A stretch of 64,000 bases of DNA, from contig CM066313.1 in the NCBI GenBank assembly GCA_033807775.1, forward strand, positions 89,537,484 to 89,601,483. The letters are read 5' to 3'. The position numbers were made by a program, and so were the translations under genes. The notes under the pieces were generated by a model. It was not told the DNA's origin. It was given only the letters and a program-made list of their open reading frames with translations, and did no database searches. Positions 32,569 to 43,163 of the stretch are shown one piece after another (within the stretch, counting starts at the first letter, position 1; every line of letters begins with the position of its first letter). Source of the DNA: Saussurea involucrata (Eukaryota > Streptophyta > Magnoliopsida > Asterales > Asteraceae).

Positions 32569-35199
32569 TTAGTTTTTGTTAGGGATCCAAGCCATAGTGG
32601 TCTTGGGTCTCCCTTGATCATCAAAGTACTTACATTCTGTTTTGATGAGCTTGTCAAAGTGAGGAACATCAGTGCTTGAGTACTTTGTTTTGATGATAGG
32701 TCTAGAAGCAGTACTAACTGATGCAGGAGTACTAACTTTGTTAGCAGCACTAACATTGCTTCCAGAAGTACTAGCCTTCTCAGCAGTATTAACTAACTTA
32801 GCAGTACTAACACTAGAAGCAGTATTAATTGTTGAAGAGGTACTAACTGTGTTAGCAGTACTAACACTGCTAGCAACATTATTGCTTCCTGCAGAACTAA
32901 CATTGTTAGCAGTACTAACTGAGTTGGCAGTATTATCATTAGTACCTTTAGGCATCCATACTCTAACACTTTCTGTTTCTGCCTTTTTCATGTGGCTTTT
33001 GGTTTTAACTTGTTTCTTTGCCACAACTTTCCTCACAGATTTTTTATATCCACCATTCTTTCTGTAACCACCAGGTTTTTGAAAAGATCTTTGAGCATTA
33101 AACCTTTGGTTAACAGGATTGAAATAACAGTGTTTGGCTAAATGATTTAGCTTACCACAGATGAAACAAGGTTTTGGCCTGTTGATTCTGTTCAGGTCAA
33201 CTCCTTGTCTCATAGCCCACTGGTTATTCCAGTTCCTTTGATTTCCCCTCTGATTATCATGTTTTTGGGGCTTGAGCTCTTGAGATTTCTTACAAGAACA
33301 ATGTTTACAGGTATTGGGAGCCACAACTGTGGTCTGTTTGTAATGGACTCCCTTTTCCTTTTCAGTCCTTTTGATCTCATTGTTCTTTCCCCAAGGATTT
33401 CCATCTTTCTTATTGGTCACAATTTCATTGTCTAAGGGAACCTTACTACTAACACTCTTATTCTTCTTAGATTCTTCCTTCTCTGTTTTATCCTTGACCA
33501 CTACTTCTTTTTCACAAGGATCTATATTAATCTTTAATTCAGGATCCTTCCTATCCTTGGTCTCTAACAAATCAGACTTAGGAGGTATGTAGTTGTTATT
33601 GTAGGGTGGAGGTGTGGCATTGTACCCTATCCCTACTTTCATCTTGTCATGGATTTGAGCCTTAATGATGGTATCCATGGTTTTAGAAGCACAGGTAAAC
33701 TTTTCAACATCAAGTTTAACCTTCTTAAGCTCTTCTTTTAATTTCTCATTCTCCTCCCCAGACACTTTCAGCTTAATCTCATACTCATTCTTCTCCCACT
33801 TCCAATAGTTAGTATCATAGTGGTGTTGAAGTTCATTAGCTTGAAAAGCTCTAATTTGTTCCTCAAACCTTTCTACAATCCTAACATAATCTTTCACATC
33901 TTTCTCTAGCCTCTTAAGGTTATCACACATACCCTGATTGTGATCCCTATATCTTTTAACAGCATCAATGCAAGCTTGAGAACAGAGTTTAGATTGTACC
34001 TCAGTGGGAATATCAGATACTTCTGCCATAAGAGCTTGATTCTGACAGGCTTCCTCAGCTTGATCACTCCAATCAAATCCCATTCCTTGTTGAGAAACAA
34101 GGGCTTGAGAGGAGCTTCTGTTTTGGTTTCCATTTGGAGCCTGTTGATGTGATCCTCCACTTCTGCATTCTCTGGCAAAGTGTCCCATCTTGTGACACTT
34201 ATAACACTCAACCTTTGACTTGTCAAAGCCTGCACCATCTTCTCTTCTCTGGGAAAAGTTGTTTCTCCCAGTCCTTTTGATGAATTTCTTCACCCTCATT
34301 GATAGCATAGCCATCTGCCACTTGATGTCCATCTCTTCCAGATCATCAGCATTAATCTGCTCTAAATCATCATTGATTAGAGAAGAGTGAACATGACTAG
34401 AAAAGAATGCTTCTAGTACAGAATCTGTAGTCTTCTCTTGATTAGTTCCACCAGCAGCATTAACAGAACCTGCAGTATTAACAGAATCAGGATTAGCAGC
34501 ATTATCAGAGGATGAAGATAATAAAGCAGCATTATAAACAAATCCAGATGGCCTTTTCTTGGCTTCAACTTCAGCCTCAAATACTCTCAGATCATTGTAG
34601 AGGTCATCTAGCTCTTTGTCCTCCAATTGGTCATTCTGTCTGAATGAGACTGTGTACATGGTCCATTCTTCTCCCAATGATCTAAGGAACTTTCTATTGA
34701 CATCATCAGCATCCATGTGTACACCCACAGTTGCTAATTCTCCAATCAACTTGTTAAATCTGTCAAAAGTTTGAGTCATAGACTCATTCTTTGCAGACAT
34801 GAAGTTCTCATATTGTTGCCTGAGAATAGCCTTTTGATTTCTCTTTGTGCTCTTTGTGCCAGTAAATCTTTTCTCCAGAGCATTCCACAACATCTGTGCA
34901 TCTGTGCAGTGTTGGAATTGATGTTGGTACTCATTAGGAATAGCCAAAAGCAGAGTGCTTAAGGCCTTCATCTCTGTTTGTCTGACTTTCTTTTCAGCAT
35001 CTGTCTTGGGAGGAGGTCTCTTTCCATCTGCTCCAATCTTTCCTTCATTACATGGGCCATTTTCTATGATGTCCCATATTGCATAATCAGTAAGAAGAAT
35101 GTACTGCTTGATTCTCAGTTTCCACATGTCAAATTCATTGGGTTTGAGCATGGGAACCTTTGAAACAAGAGTACTGTGAGAATCCATTGAATTGTCCAT
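32569..35199 (-). CDS. Ty1-copia gag polyprotein (E2), intact
   Basis: 876 residues from MDNSMDSHST. The frame is open 18 codons further upstream, but that part is LTR and primer site, so the ATG just after the PBS is preferred. Domains match E1: FDMWKLRIKQYILL at the N-terminus, DLEQINADDLEEMD in the middle, and knuckles CYKCHKMGHFAREC and CFICGKLNHLAKHC. The C-terminal tail of SVSTAN-type repeats is encoded by GCAGTACTAAC-like DNA. Gag forms the particle that packages element RNA. Retention of an intact gag in a pol-less element suggests selection for, or recent descent from, a packaging-competent form. Confidence 0.92.
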   Translation of the reverse strand: MDNSMDSHSTLVSKVPMLKPNEFDMWKLRIKQYILLTDYAIWDIIENGPCNEGKIGADGKRPPPKTDAEKKVRQTEMKALSTLLLAIPNEYQHQFQHCTDAQMLWNALEKRFTGTKSTKRNQKAILRQQYENFMSAKNESMTQTFDRFNKLIGELATVGVHMDADDVNRKFLRSLGEEWTMYTVSFRQNDQLEDKELDDLYNDLRVFEAEVEAKKRPSGFVYNAALLSSSSDNAANPDSVNTAGSVNAAGGTNQEKTTDSVLEAFFSSHVHSSLINDDLEQINADDLEEMDIKWQMAMLSMRVKKFIKRTGRNNFSQRREDGAGFDKSKVECYKCHKMGHFARECRSGGSHQQAPNGNQNRSSSQALVSQQGMGFDWSDQAEEACQNQALMAEVSDIPTEVQSKLCSQACIDAVKRYRDHNQGMCDNLKRLEKDVKDYVRIVERFEEQIRAFQANELQHHYDTNYWKWEKNEYEIKLKVSGEENEKLKEELKKVKLDVEKFTCASKTMDTIIKAQIHDKMKVGIGYNATPPPYNNNYIPPKSDLLETKDRKDPELKINIDPCEKEVVVKDKTEKEESKKNKSVSSKVPLDNEIVTNKKDGNPWGKNNEIKRTEKEKGVHYKQTTVVAPNTCKHCSCKKSQELKPQKHDNQRGNQRNWNNQWAMRQGVDLNRINRPKPCFICGKLNHLAKHCYFNPVNQRFNAQRSFQKPGGYRKNGGYKKSVRKVVAKKQVKTKSHMKKAETESVRVWMPKGTNDNTANSVSTANNVSSAGSNNVASSVSTANTVSTSSTINTASSVSTAKLVNTAEKASTSGSNVSAANKVSTPASVSTASRPIIKTKYSSTDVPHFDKLIKTECKYFDDQGRPKTTMAWIPNKN

Positions 35200-35217
35200 A
35201 GCTTCTAAGATACCAAT

Positions 35218-35230
35218 GCTCTGATACCAC
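35218..35230 (-). other. E2 primer-binding site (tRNA-Met type)
   Basis: GTGGTATCAGAGC on minus, one base inside the LTR end at 35232, identical to E1. Confidence 0.9.
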
Positions 35231-35231
35231 T

Positions 35232-35912
35232 TGTCAGGATCGATTCTTAACAAGAATTAAACTTCTTAGAAACAGAATTTAGAGAATCTTGCGGAATAGA
35301 ACTCTAAATCAATTAAAGAACAATCAATAGAATTCAACACACTGTATATATCAAACTGTATTACAAGCTTTACACCAAACCTCAATCTTGTTGAACAGGC
35401 TCAACAAGACGACTTCTACTTCTCTAGAAATAGGGTTCTTACACCTTGAGGTTAATTCTCTCTAGAATCGTCTTTTTTATTCTTCTCTATATCGTGTATC
35501 TTGTATATTCACGTTTTTTCTAATAGCTATCTATCAATACTATTTATACAAAAGTAATTACAAGATAACTATCAAAAGTAAATTGATCTTCTGAATCTTT
35601 GTTAAACATATCTTGATCAATTCCTTCTTTGTCTCCAAAAGTATCGCATACCAAACTTATCAAGTCAGCAGTATTAACAATGATTTGGCTCAGCAGCATT
35701 AACGACCTTCAGCAGTATTAACCTTCACAGTCTTCAAGCAGTAGTAACCCAGCTCAGCAGTACTAACCATGTCTAGCAGTAGTAACTTCTTCTAGCAGTA
35801 GTAACTTCCTCTAGCAGTAGTAACCTTGACTAGCAGTAGTAACGAAGAACTGGCAGTAGTAACATTGTCTTGGCAGTACTAACCATACTTAGCATATCTT
35901 CAGTTCCCAACA
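35232..35912 (-). repeat. E2 5' LTR (681 bp)
   Basis: Nearly identical to 28371-29051. TATAAATA on minus at 35548-35541 is the probable promoter, with the GCAGTANTAAC cluster (35670-35890) upstream of it. Confidence 0.95.
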
Positions 35913-35917
35913 ATTGC

Positions 35918-36918
35918 TAAAAATAAGAGTCCTTGAAAGCTGTCAGGAATGTCTAGCTACTAATCTCTTATGAAGCTACTAATAATGCAGATCAAAATTT
36001 TCACCTTGAATTGAATAGAGAGAATTGAAAAAGACCCTCATAATTCATAAATCACTATTCATGAGGGTCCTCCATTACATTTACTGATTTACAGATCATC
36101 CTTCTCTTTATATTATTTGTTAAGCTGAAAAACAAAATGGGAATAATCATGAATAAAATAAAATACATAAATTCTTTAAAAAAAAACAAAGGGGGTGATA
36201 AAGTTTAGAGCTTTGTTGGCTCTTCTCTATCATTTTTGAGTGCTGCCATTGTTGGATTGATGCTGGGAGGGAATTCACAAACCGATTGAAGATCTCATCA
36301 TCATCAGGTTAATTAATTATATATTTCACTTTCATTCTTAATTACAATTAATCATCATTTCAACAAGGATAATTGCTTTGGTGTGTGTATATATATATAT
36401 ATATATTCCTTTGGTTATTAATTTGGGAATATGATATTTGTTGAATGAATTTGCTTAATTACTTGTAGCAATATGTTGATTTGATTCAAACGAACTTGCA
36501 GTTAATTGGATCATTGTGTATTCTGATTGTGTTTTTGATTCTTAGCTTAAGTAAAAGTTTTAAGGGATAAGATTTTCGGTCATCAAAATAGCATATTATA
36601 AGCATTTCTTACCTGGTAAGCACTTACCGGGTAAGAGTCACTACCCTCAATCCTTCATTTATCAGGTAAGATTCTTAGTTAGAAAAATGGCCTGAAATTT
36701 TTGTTGGTAAAGACATCACCTTTGACCGAGTAAGCTTCTCTTACACAGTAAGAGGTAATAAGTGCTTAGTTACCTGATAAGAGACTATTAATAGTGTTTA
36801 GTAAACGGCATCTTAATGACAAATATTTTTCTTGATTAAATTGAGTAGCATATGTGTAAATTAATTAAGCAGATTAACACAAAAAATGCTATTGATACCT
36901 GATTCGGATATTCAATCC
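35918..36918 (+). other. Duplicated upstream region of PLR-A
   Basis: From about 35940 it matches 46545-47600 upstream of PLR-B. Shared stretches include CTTGAATTGAATAGAGAGAA, ACTATTCATGAGGGTCCTCC and TTTGTTGGCTCTTCTCTATC. 36590-36815 is a degenerate CTTACC/GTAAG MITE that exists in both copies, so it predates the duplication. No coding region is seen. Confidence 0.75.
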
Positions 36919-37054
36919 TGAGATTGTAAATCTCCTTCCCAAAACAGGTGGAGAGCATATCTATAAATAAAGAATCAATTTACAAAAGTAACCCCATAAC
37001 AATGGAGAAATACAACAAGGTACAGTAAGTATAAAACATATACAATAAAATAAA

Positions 37055-37270
37055 CTAAGTGTGTCTAATATCCCCCTTCAAGCGAAACGGTGGCGGACCA
37101 ATGCGAAGCATATCCCGAAAGAACTCAAATTGATGACGAGGGGGACTCTTAGTGAAAATGTCAGCCACTTGTAGCTTGGACGGAACAAACCGGGTATGAA
37201 GTTTACCGGATGAGACGAGTTCCGGAATAAAATGATAATCAAGATCAATATGCTTAGCTCTTTTGTGGGA
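37055..37270 (-). pseudogene. RNase H C-terminal remnant (E5)
   Basis: Encodes HIDLDYHFIPELVSSGKLHT and KLQVADIFTKSPP, the last residues of copia RNase H. It lies in a different frame from the gag beside it, marking the internal deletion. Confidence 0.85.
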
Positions 37271-38048
37271 GACTGGATTTTGAGTGAGAAAGAGGGGGAC
37301 GACGCCCACACCCCCTACCACCACGAAAAAACCGACCACCATGACCTCGGTTGGGGTTAGTTTGACTTGTTCGAGCACTAAAGGCCACGGGCGGTGTTAC
37401 GGATCCATGGAGAGATCGAAGAAACAGTTCGTGCCCCTCGGCTTGGGCAAGAAGATCCCGAAAGTTGTGAGGGGTTCTAGATGCCCTAATGGCAGTGGAG
37501 AACGATTCGAATGAAGCCCCAAGTCCACATAAAAACCAATGGACTTTATCAGATTCGTCCACTGGGTGTCCAATAGCCGCTAATTGATCACATGTGGATT
37601 TAAATTTACGTCCAAAATCAGCAACAGTAGATGTACCTTTAGAGATTTGACGTAATTGATCACGCAGATTTTGAATCCGTTCCACCGAAGAATTGCTGTA
37701 CGCAGCCTCTAAAGCAACCCAAATTTGTCGGGCAGTAGAAAGGCCAACAATTTCAGAGAAGGCTTCTTCAGTAAGCGACGCATGAAGGAGAATCACAGCG
37801 CGTTGGTCAGCAGAAATCCATGCCATATAAGCAGGATTTGGAGTTGATTTTTCGCCGGTGACAATCTCAGGCGGCGGAGCGCCGGAAGTACCATCAACAT
37901 GGGGAAGCAAGTTCTGAGAAGCTAGAAGAGGAAGTAGTTGATTCTTCCAGAGTAGATAATTCGAGGAGGTTAACCGATTGGTGATCAGATGCATGATAGT
38001 ATTCATGGGGAGGATTGTATCTGGAGAAGAAGAGGATGGGGCAGCCAT
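37271..38048 (-). CDS. Copia gag (E5), possibly functional, 3'-truncated
   Basis: Starts at MAAPSSSSPDTI (38048); the open frame extends upstream to 38126. Copia gag features: LTSSNYLLWKNQLLPLLASQ, ARQIWVALEAAYSN, RIQNLRDQLRQISKG and DKVHWFLCGLG, then a Gly/Arg-rich tail GRFFRGGRGCGRR. The zinc knuckle expected after the Gly/Arg stretch is lost at the deletion; the frame closes at 37254 within RNase H DNA. About 260 residues. Confidence 0.8.
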
Positions 38049-38600
38049 GGAAGAAGGAGAAAAGACAAAACAGAAGGGAGGGAGAGGAAAGAGAATCGAC
38101 TGGAGAAGGGGAAGAGAGAAGGTCATGAGCTTTAGTGCTCTGATACCATGAGATTGTAAATCTCCTTCCCAAAACAGGTGGAGAGCATATCTATAAATAA
38201 AGAATTAATTTACAAAAGTAACCCCATAACAATGGAGAAATACAACAAGGTACAGTAAGTATAAAACATATACAATAAAACAAACTAAGTGTGTCTAATA
38301 AATCCCCATGTCATAACCATACAAATATTGATATACGCACATCTTGATCTTTCTAGTTTTCTTTAGAATCTTCTTCAATTAGTTGTAGATTTCTAACAGA
38401 ATTATTATATTATACTTGGTTATATGGAGATTGCAAAGAGGGTCTTTGATGAAATGTCTAAAAAAAATATGAGGATTGCAAATAAGGTGTTTGACGAAAT
38501 GTCTAAAAGAAATTAAATATCTATATTTAATTTGACATTAAATTATCAAAAAGGGTTAAAATGGTAATTTCGTTATTCAAAACATGTACCAAACAAACAT

Positions 38601-38640
38601 TTTGCATTTTGCATTTTGCATTTTGCATTTTGCATTAAAT
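38601..38640. repeat. (GCATTTT)5 microsatellite in PLR-A promoter
   Basis: Five 7-bp units lie about 100 bases upstream of PLR-A. The matching place upstream of PLR-B (about 47710) has only one or two units. Confidence 0.9.
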
Positions 38641-38683
38641 CATACATACATACTCTCTTAACCATTCTTACCATCTTTACAGA

Positions 38684-38690
38684 TATAAAT
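38684..38690 (+). promoter_or_regulatory. Probable TATA box of PLR-A
   Basis: TATAAAT in the context GATATAAATTCGGTTTT, conserved with PLR-B (47768-47774) and about 50 bases before the start codon. Confidence 0.6.
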
Positions 38691-38738
38691 TCGGTTTTTA
38701 CAAAGGTTTCCGAATACGCGTATTAATTCTACACCAAA

Positions 38739-40913
38739 ATGGAGTCGAAGCTTAAAGTTTTGATTGTTGGGGGTACCGGATACATAGGAAAAAGGTTAGT
38801 GAAAGCCAGTCTAGAACAAAACCATGAGACATATGTTCTCCAACGACCCGAAATTGGTCTCAATATCGAGAAAGTCCAGATGTTGTTGTCCTTCAAGAAG
38901 CAGGGAGCTCATCTCGTCACCGCTTTATTTAACGATCATCGCAGCCTCGTGGAAGCGGTGAAGCAAGTAGATGTTGTGATATGTACAATATCCGGTAACC
39001 ATCAGTTCCTGCTTCAACTCAAACTTGTTGATGCCATCAAAGAGGCTGGAAACATTAAGGTATATATATACCACTTCTAACACTTCTCACCGAAACCCAT
39101 AGGGAGAGGTTCAAATGAGAAATATTAAATGTATGAGAAGTAAACATACATTTGGTCAACATTTTCGGCTTTGACTGTGAGCACCGGATAATTCTCTGCC
39201 GCATGGTCTACAGAAGATACAGGGGTAGTTCCGTAACTTTTACAAATAGACGACAAAAAAGTTCATATGTGAATCTGTGTGATTAGCTCACATGTGAACT
39301 ATTTAACTAATTCACATATGGTTAATTAATTCATCTGAGAATCAATTAAATAGTTCATATGTAAATCACAAGGGTTTATATGTGAATCTGTTAAGTAGTT
39401 CATATGAACCTACGCGTTCCTATGTGAAGTTAATTAGTTCATATGTGAATCAGTTAAAATAAAGTTCATATCTGAATTACAAGAGTTCACATATGAACAT
39501 ATAGTCCGTATGTGAATTACACGAGCTCACATATGAGCTCGTTTGCCGCCTATTTGTAAAAGTTATGAAACTGTCTATCTATCTTTGGAATAGCCGCAGT
39601 TTTTTGACCGGTCAAAGCCGCAATTTTAATAAACAGGTATGGAAGCTATAATGTAAACCACGGTCAAATTTATTGACCAATCAAATCCGATCTTGACCGT
39701 ATGAAGGGCTATGATTACTTCTCTACTTCGCATATATTTAGCGCTTCTCATTTGAACCTATGACTATATATATATATATATATACACACACTTTTCAAAT
39801 CATTTCAATAAGTGGGACCTCCCACCTAGGGTGTGACCCCATTTGACTCTCGCCATAAGGCGCCATCCAACAATCATGGGTTCTAGTTAGCTTACACAAA
39901 TGTGCAATCCACACCTCTTGACCCATGTTGAAGCTTAACTAGTTATCTCATATTCTTTTGTAAATCCAAGTATACAAAATAGACATATATATGATTTCAC
40001 TGAAATCACCAACATGGGATTTTTACCAGTTTTTATACAATCATTGGGCATTTGGCTAATGTTAATAAATATTTATTAGAGGTTTTTGCGGTCCGAGTTT
40101 GGTACAAATCCAGCAAGAATGGCGGATTTAATGGAACCAGGAAGGAAGACCTTTGATGACAAAATGGTGGTACGAAAAGCGATTGAAGATGCCGGTATCC
40201 CTTTCACGTACATATCTGCAAATTGCTTCATTGGTTATTTTGCTGGTGGATTGTGTCAAATCGGCCACCTTCTTCCTCCACGGGAATCTGTCGTCTTGTT
40301 TGGAGATGGCAATCAAAAGGGTAATTAAGTATGTCATTATGTCGTAAGATTTTGTAACTATTAACGAAATCCATAATCAAGATGTGAACGAATGGTTTGT
40401 TAAACTCATTTGGGGTATAATTATGTAGCGATATTTGTGGACGAAGATGATGTAGCAGCATATACGATCAAAACCATAGACGATCCCCGCACCCTTAAGA
40501 AGACGGTCTACTTGAGGCCTCCGGCAAACATTCTTTCGCAAAGGGAAGTTGTGGAACTTTGGGAGAAGCTCATCGGTAAACAACTCAAGAAGTCGTCTCT
40601 ATCGGAACAAGAATTTCTCAATATCATGAAAGGTGACACCATATTGTTTTACTATTTCATGATTCTTGTAAAGTAATTGGAAAGGATGATTTAGAAATAA
40701 TATGTTGCAGAGAAAGATTTAGAGGAGCAGGGGGCATGGTGTCATTTCTACCATTTTTTCTACGAAGGTTGTCTTGCAAATTTCGAGATTGAAGATGATG
40801 CTGAAGAAGCTTCTGTTCTTTATCCCGATATCAAATACACCAAAGTGACAAAATACTCTCTGAAAATCTCCTCTTCTCAGCCTCTCGTCGCACGCAAAAC
40901 GATGATGCCCTAA
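38739..40913 (+). CDS. PLR-A: pinoresinol-lariciresinol reductase-like, probably impaired
   Basis: Four exons: 38739-39059, 40080-40320, 40429-40632, 40711-40913 (GT/AG borders, 322 codons). PLRs are cytosolic NADPH-dependent reductases turning pinoresinol into lariciresinol and secoisolariciresinol in lignan synthesis. The N-terminal nucleotide motif GGTGYIGKR is present, as is the catalytic-Lys region FDDKMVVRKAIE. Compared with PLR-B, four residues are missing (ISG-NHQFLLQ against ISGVHFRSHQILLQ). The conserved FLPSEFG reads FLRSEFG, and CFAGYF reads CFIGYF. After YPDIKYTKV the normal EDYLKQYL end is replaced by about 22 residues from adjacent DNA, from about 40847. The frame is open but the enzyme is probably altered or dead. 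Confidence 0.78.
39099..39766. mobile_element. MITE-like element in PLR-A intron 1
   Basis: Ends ATAGGGAGAGGTTCAAATGA and (right, on plus) TTCTCATTTGAACCTATGAC are inverted repeats, with TATATA at each side. The interior has about ten TTCATATGTGAAT-type palindromes. It is absent from PLR-B intron 1. Confidence 0.65.
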
Positions 40914-41227
40914 TTCTAAAAACGCCAAACTAAAAACTGAAACAAGGGGTTGCGCGGATTGCGTCGCGGCTTGAGGCCGCGGGCTAGGCCACGCGTGTTG
41001 CTGATGGGTGGTCCGGGTCTAGGCTCGGGTCTGGACTTGGGCTTGATTTTGGGCTTCTTTTGGGCTCTCTTTTTGGCTTTTCCGCTCTTTTTCTCGGTTA
41101 TCTCTTCCTCCCGGAGTACCAGCACATTTCACTGGAAAAACCAAAAAATCCCTCCTATTTGCTTCAAAACAAGCCACTCTCAGTGGTTTGAAGACCGGAA
41201 ATAATGCCAAAAATTGGCGTTATCACT
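40847..41227. other. Foreign DNA replacing the PLR-A 3' end
   Basis: Homology to PLR-B stops after GTG of KYTKV. What follows is unlike PLR: 40940-41030 is GC-rich, the rest pyrimidine-rich. No recognisable gene. It separates PLR-A from the truncated element E6. Confidence 0.6.
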
Positions 41228-42330
41228 TACTGTTGGTTTAAAGTCATACCATGCCTCAAACGGTGTTCGGTTCCACACAGTTTTAGTTGGGGAGAGATTG
41301 ATCATATATAAAGCAGTCGTACATGCTTCTGCCTAGAAATCATCAGTGAGATCCTTTGCCTTCATCATGCACCTTGCCATTTCAACAATCGTCCTGTTCT
41401 TAGGGGTATATGGAGTAGTAAGATCCCTCCTGATTCCATGTTCCTCGCAATAGTTATTGAACTCTGTGGAAGAGAACTCTCCACCTCTGTCAGTTCTCAA
41501 AGTCTTCAGTTTTTCACCACTTTGCTTCTCTGTAAGTGCTTTGAACTTCTTGAAAAAACAAAAGCTTCATATTTGTGTGTGAGAAAACATATCCAACTCA
41601 TTCTTGTGAAGTCATCAATAAACAGCAGAAAATACTTACGACCAGCATGTGAGTCTGTTTTTAATGGCCCACAAATGTCTGCATGAACCAGTTCCAACTT
41701 CTTTTCAGCTCTTCTTGACTGCCCGACCGGAAAAGATCTTCTCGTTTTCTTTCCTAAGGGACACCCTCTGGATACATGGTCTAGTTCTTTGATAACAGGT
41801 AAGTCGTTTACCATGTTTTTACTTGCAAGTAACTGTAGACCTTTGATGTTAAGATGTCCATAGCGTAGGTGCCAAGCTTTAGAATCAACTGACTTGCTGC
41901 TCATTAGCCCAAACTGCTCTTTACAAGAGAAAGTTACAGGAAACATGTTGTTTCCACTCATCTTATCTAGTAACATCACTTCATTAGATGTGTTTTTAAC
42001 AGTGCACATGTCATCAGAAAAAATAACAAAGTAACTAGATCCAAGGAGTTGCCCCACACTTATGAGATTATGAGCCAAACCTGGAGTGAAATGCACATCT
42101 CGTATCATTCTTTCTCTTCCATTGATGTTGACAGCAACAACTCCTTTCATTCGATTTGAATATGCTTGTCATCGCCTAATTTGACTTGGGATTTATATGT
42201 CTCATCCAACGTCTTGAATTTTGTCTGATCACCTGTCAAATGCATTGAACACGCACTATATATCTTTAGATGCAGATTGACGACTTACAATTGTCATAAA
42301 GAGATAGTCTTCTTCAACATATTGAGCCTC
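41228..42330 (-). pseudogene. Copia pol fragment (E6): protease end, GAG-pre-integrase, integrase
   Basis: Minus frame shows VHFTPGLAHNLISVGQLL, WHLRYGHLNIKGLQLL, GCPLGKKTRRSFPVGQSRRA, LVHADICGPLKTDS and FIDDFTRMSWI. It then continues in another frame toward the integrase catalytic Glu region. A TAG replaces the Trp of the (W)AEA motif near 41335, and frameshifts lie near 41530 and 42150. Truncated at the left end. Confidence 0.82.
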
Positions 42331-43105
42331 TTTGTTTTTGCTCCAGCAGTCCTCTTCTTATGCCCAAACTTATTGCAATAGGTGCACTTAATGCCACTCA
42401 TTCTGCCTCGGCCTCTGCCCCTAAAGGCTCCTCTTCCCCTGCCTCTATTATATGAGAACATAGCTCGTTCATCTTGAGAGGCTTCTTGATCTTCTCCTTT
42501 TGACGAGTTCCTAGAGCCTCATGGGTTTGCAGTGATCCCATGAGTTCATCAATAATATAGGTAGACAGATCCTTGGATTCTTCGATGGCTGCAACTACGT
42601 GATCGAACTTCGGAGACAGGCTCCTCAAAATCTTTCCAACTACGGTCTCATCTGCGATCTTATCACCATATGTTCTCATGTGGCTGACGGTAGAAGAGAT
42701 TTTAGCAAGATACTCTTGTACTGTCTCGTGACTTTTCATATAGGTTGTTTCGAAATCTTTCTTGAGAGATTGCAACTTCACCGTAATTACCTTAGCATAG
42801 CCTTGGTATTCAGTGTTGAGCGTGCTCCATGCTTCGTGTGCCGAGGTTGTTGCTGTTATCCTTGAAAAAATGCTATCATCGATAGCCTGTTGAATGAGAA
42901 ATAAGGCTTTTGCACCCTTCTTCTGAGTCTCCTTTTTTCCTGCTTCGTCTTGACCTGCATCACCTATGCCATGATCAACAAGATCCCACAATTCTTGTGA
43001 TTTGAAGAGTGTCTTCATTTTGACACTCCAGAATTCATATGCCTCTCCTTTAAAGACTGGAATATGGGGTTGAGAGATATTCACCACAGAATTGTTGGCT
43101 GCCAT
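42331..43105 (-). pseudogene. Copia gag (E6), frameshifted
   Basis: Starts MAANNSVVNISQPHIPVF at 43105. Contains YEFWSVKMKTLFKSQELWDL, HEAWSTLNTEY, TVQEYLAKISS and KILRSLSPKFDHVV. The CCHC knuckle (CTYCNKFGHKKR, near 42380) loses its last Cys through a one-base deletion; the DCW coding persists in the next frame. Confidence 0.82.
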
Positions 43106-43163
43106 TTTGCTGTTGACTTTAAACACCGAAACCTTGATCACTAACCTGGCTCTGATACCAAAA

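Larger units (their letters stand above)
28371..35912 (-). mobile_element. Complete young SIRE-like copia derivative E2 without pol
   Basis: 7542 bp, flanked by the direct repeat ATTGC (28366-28370 and 35913-35917). Two 681-bp LTRs differ at only two positions that I can find (C/T in GAATCTT(C/T)GTT and T/C in TTCAAG(T/C)AGT). Minus-strand order: LTR, PBS, intact gag, a short broken protease remnant, an 11-nt motif array, a third ORF, PPT, LTR. Integrase, RT and RNase H are absent, so it moved using enzymes supplied by another element such as an E1-type relative. Confidence 0.93.
36919..38300 (-). mobile_element. Small gag-bearing copia derivative E5 (1382 bp)
   Basis: 152-bp LTRs at 36919-37070 and 38149-38300 differ at about two sites. 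The target duplication is AATCC (36914-36918 and 38301-38305). A primer site TGGTATCAGAGC on minus is at 38148-38137 and a polypurine tract AAGGGGGA on minus at about 37079-37072. Gag is joined directly to the last part of RNase H, so protease, integrase and RT were deleted. It is absent from the matching place upstream of PLR-B, so it inserted after the duplication. Confidence 0.9.

Noticed and set aside
40916..41210. Opposing Arg/Gly-rich and basic ORFs
   Set aside because: The GC-rich stretch is open in several frames; no recognisable protein.
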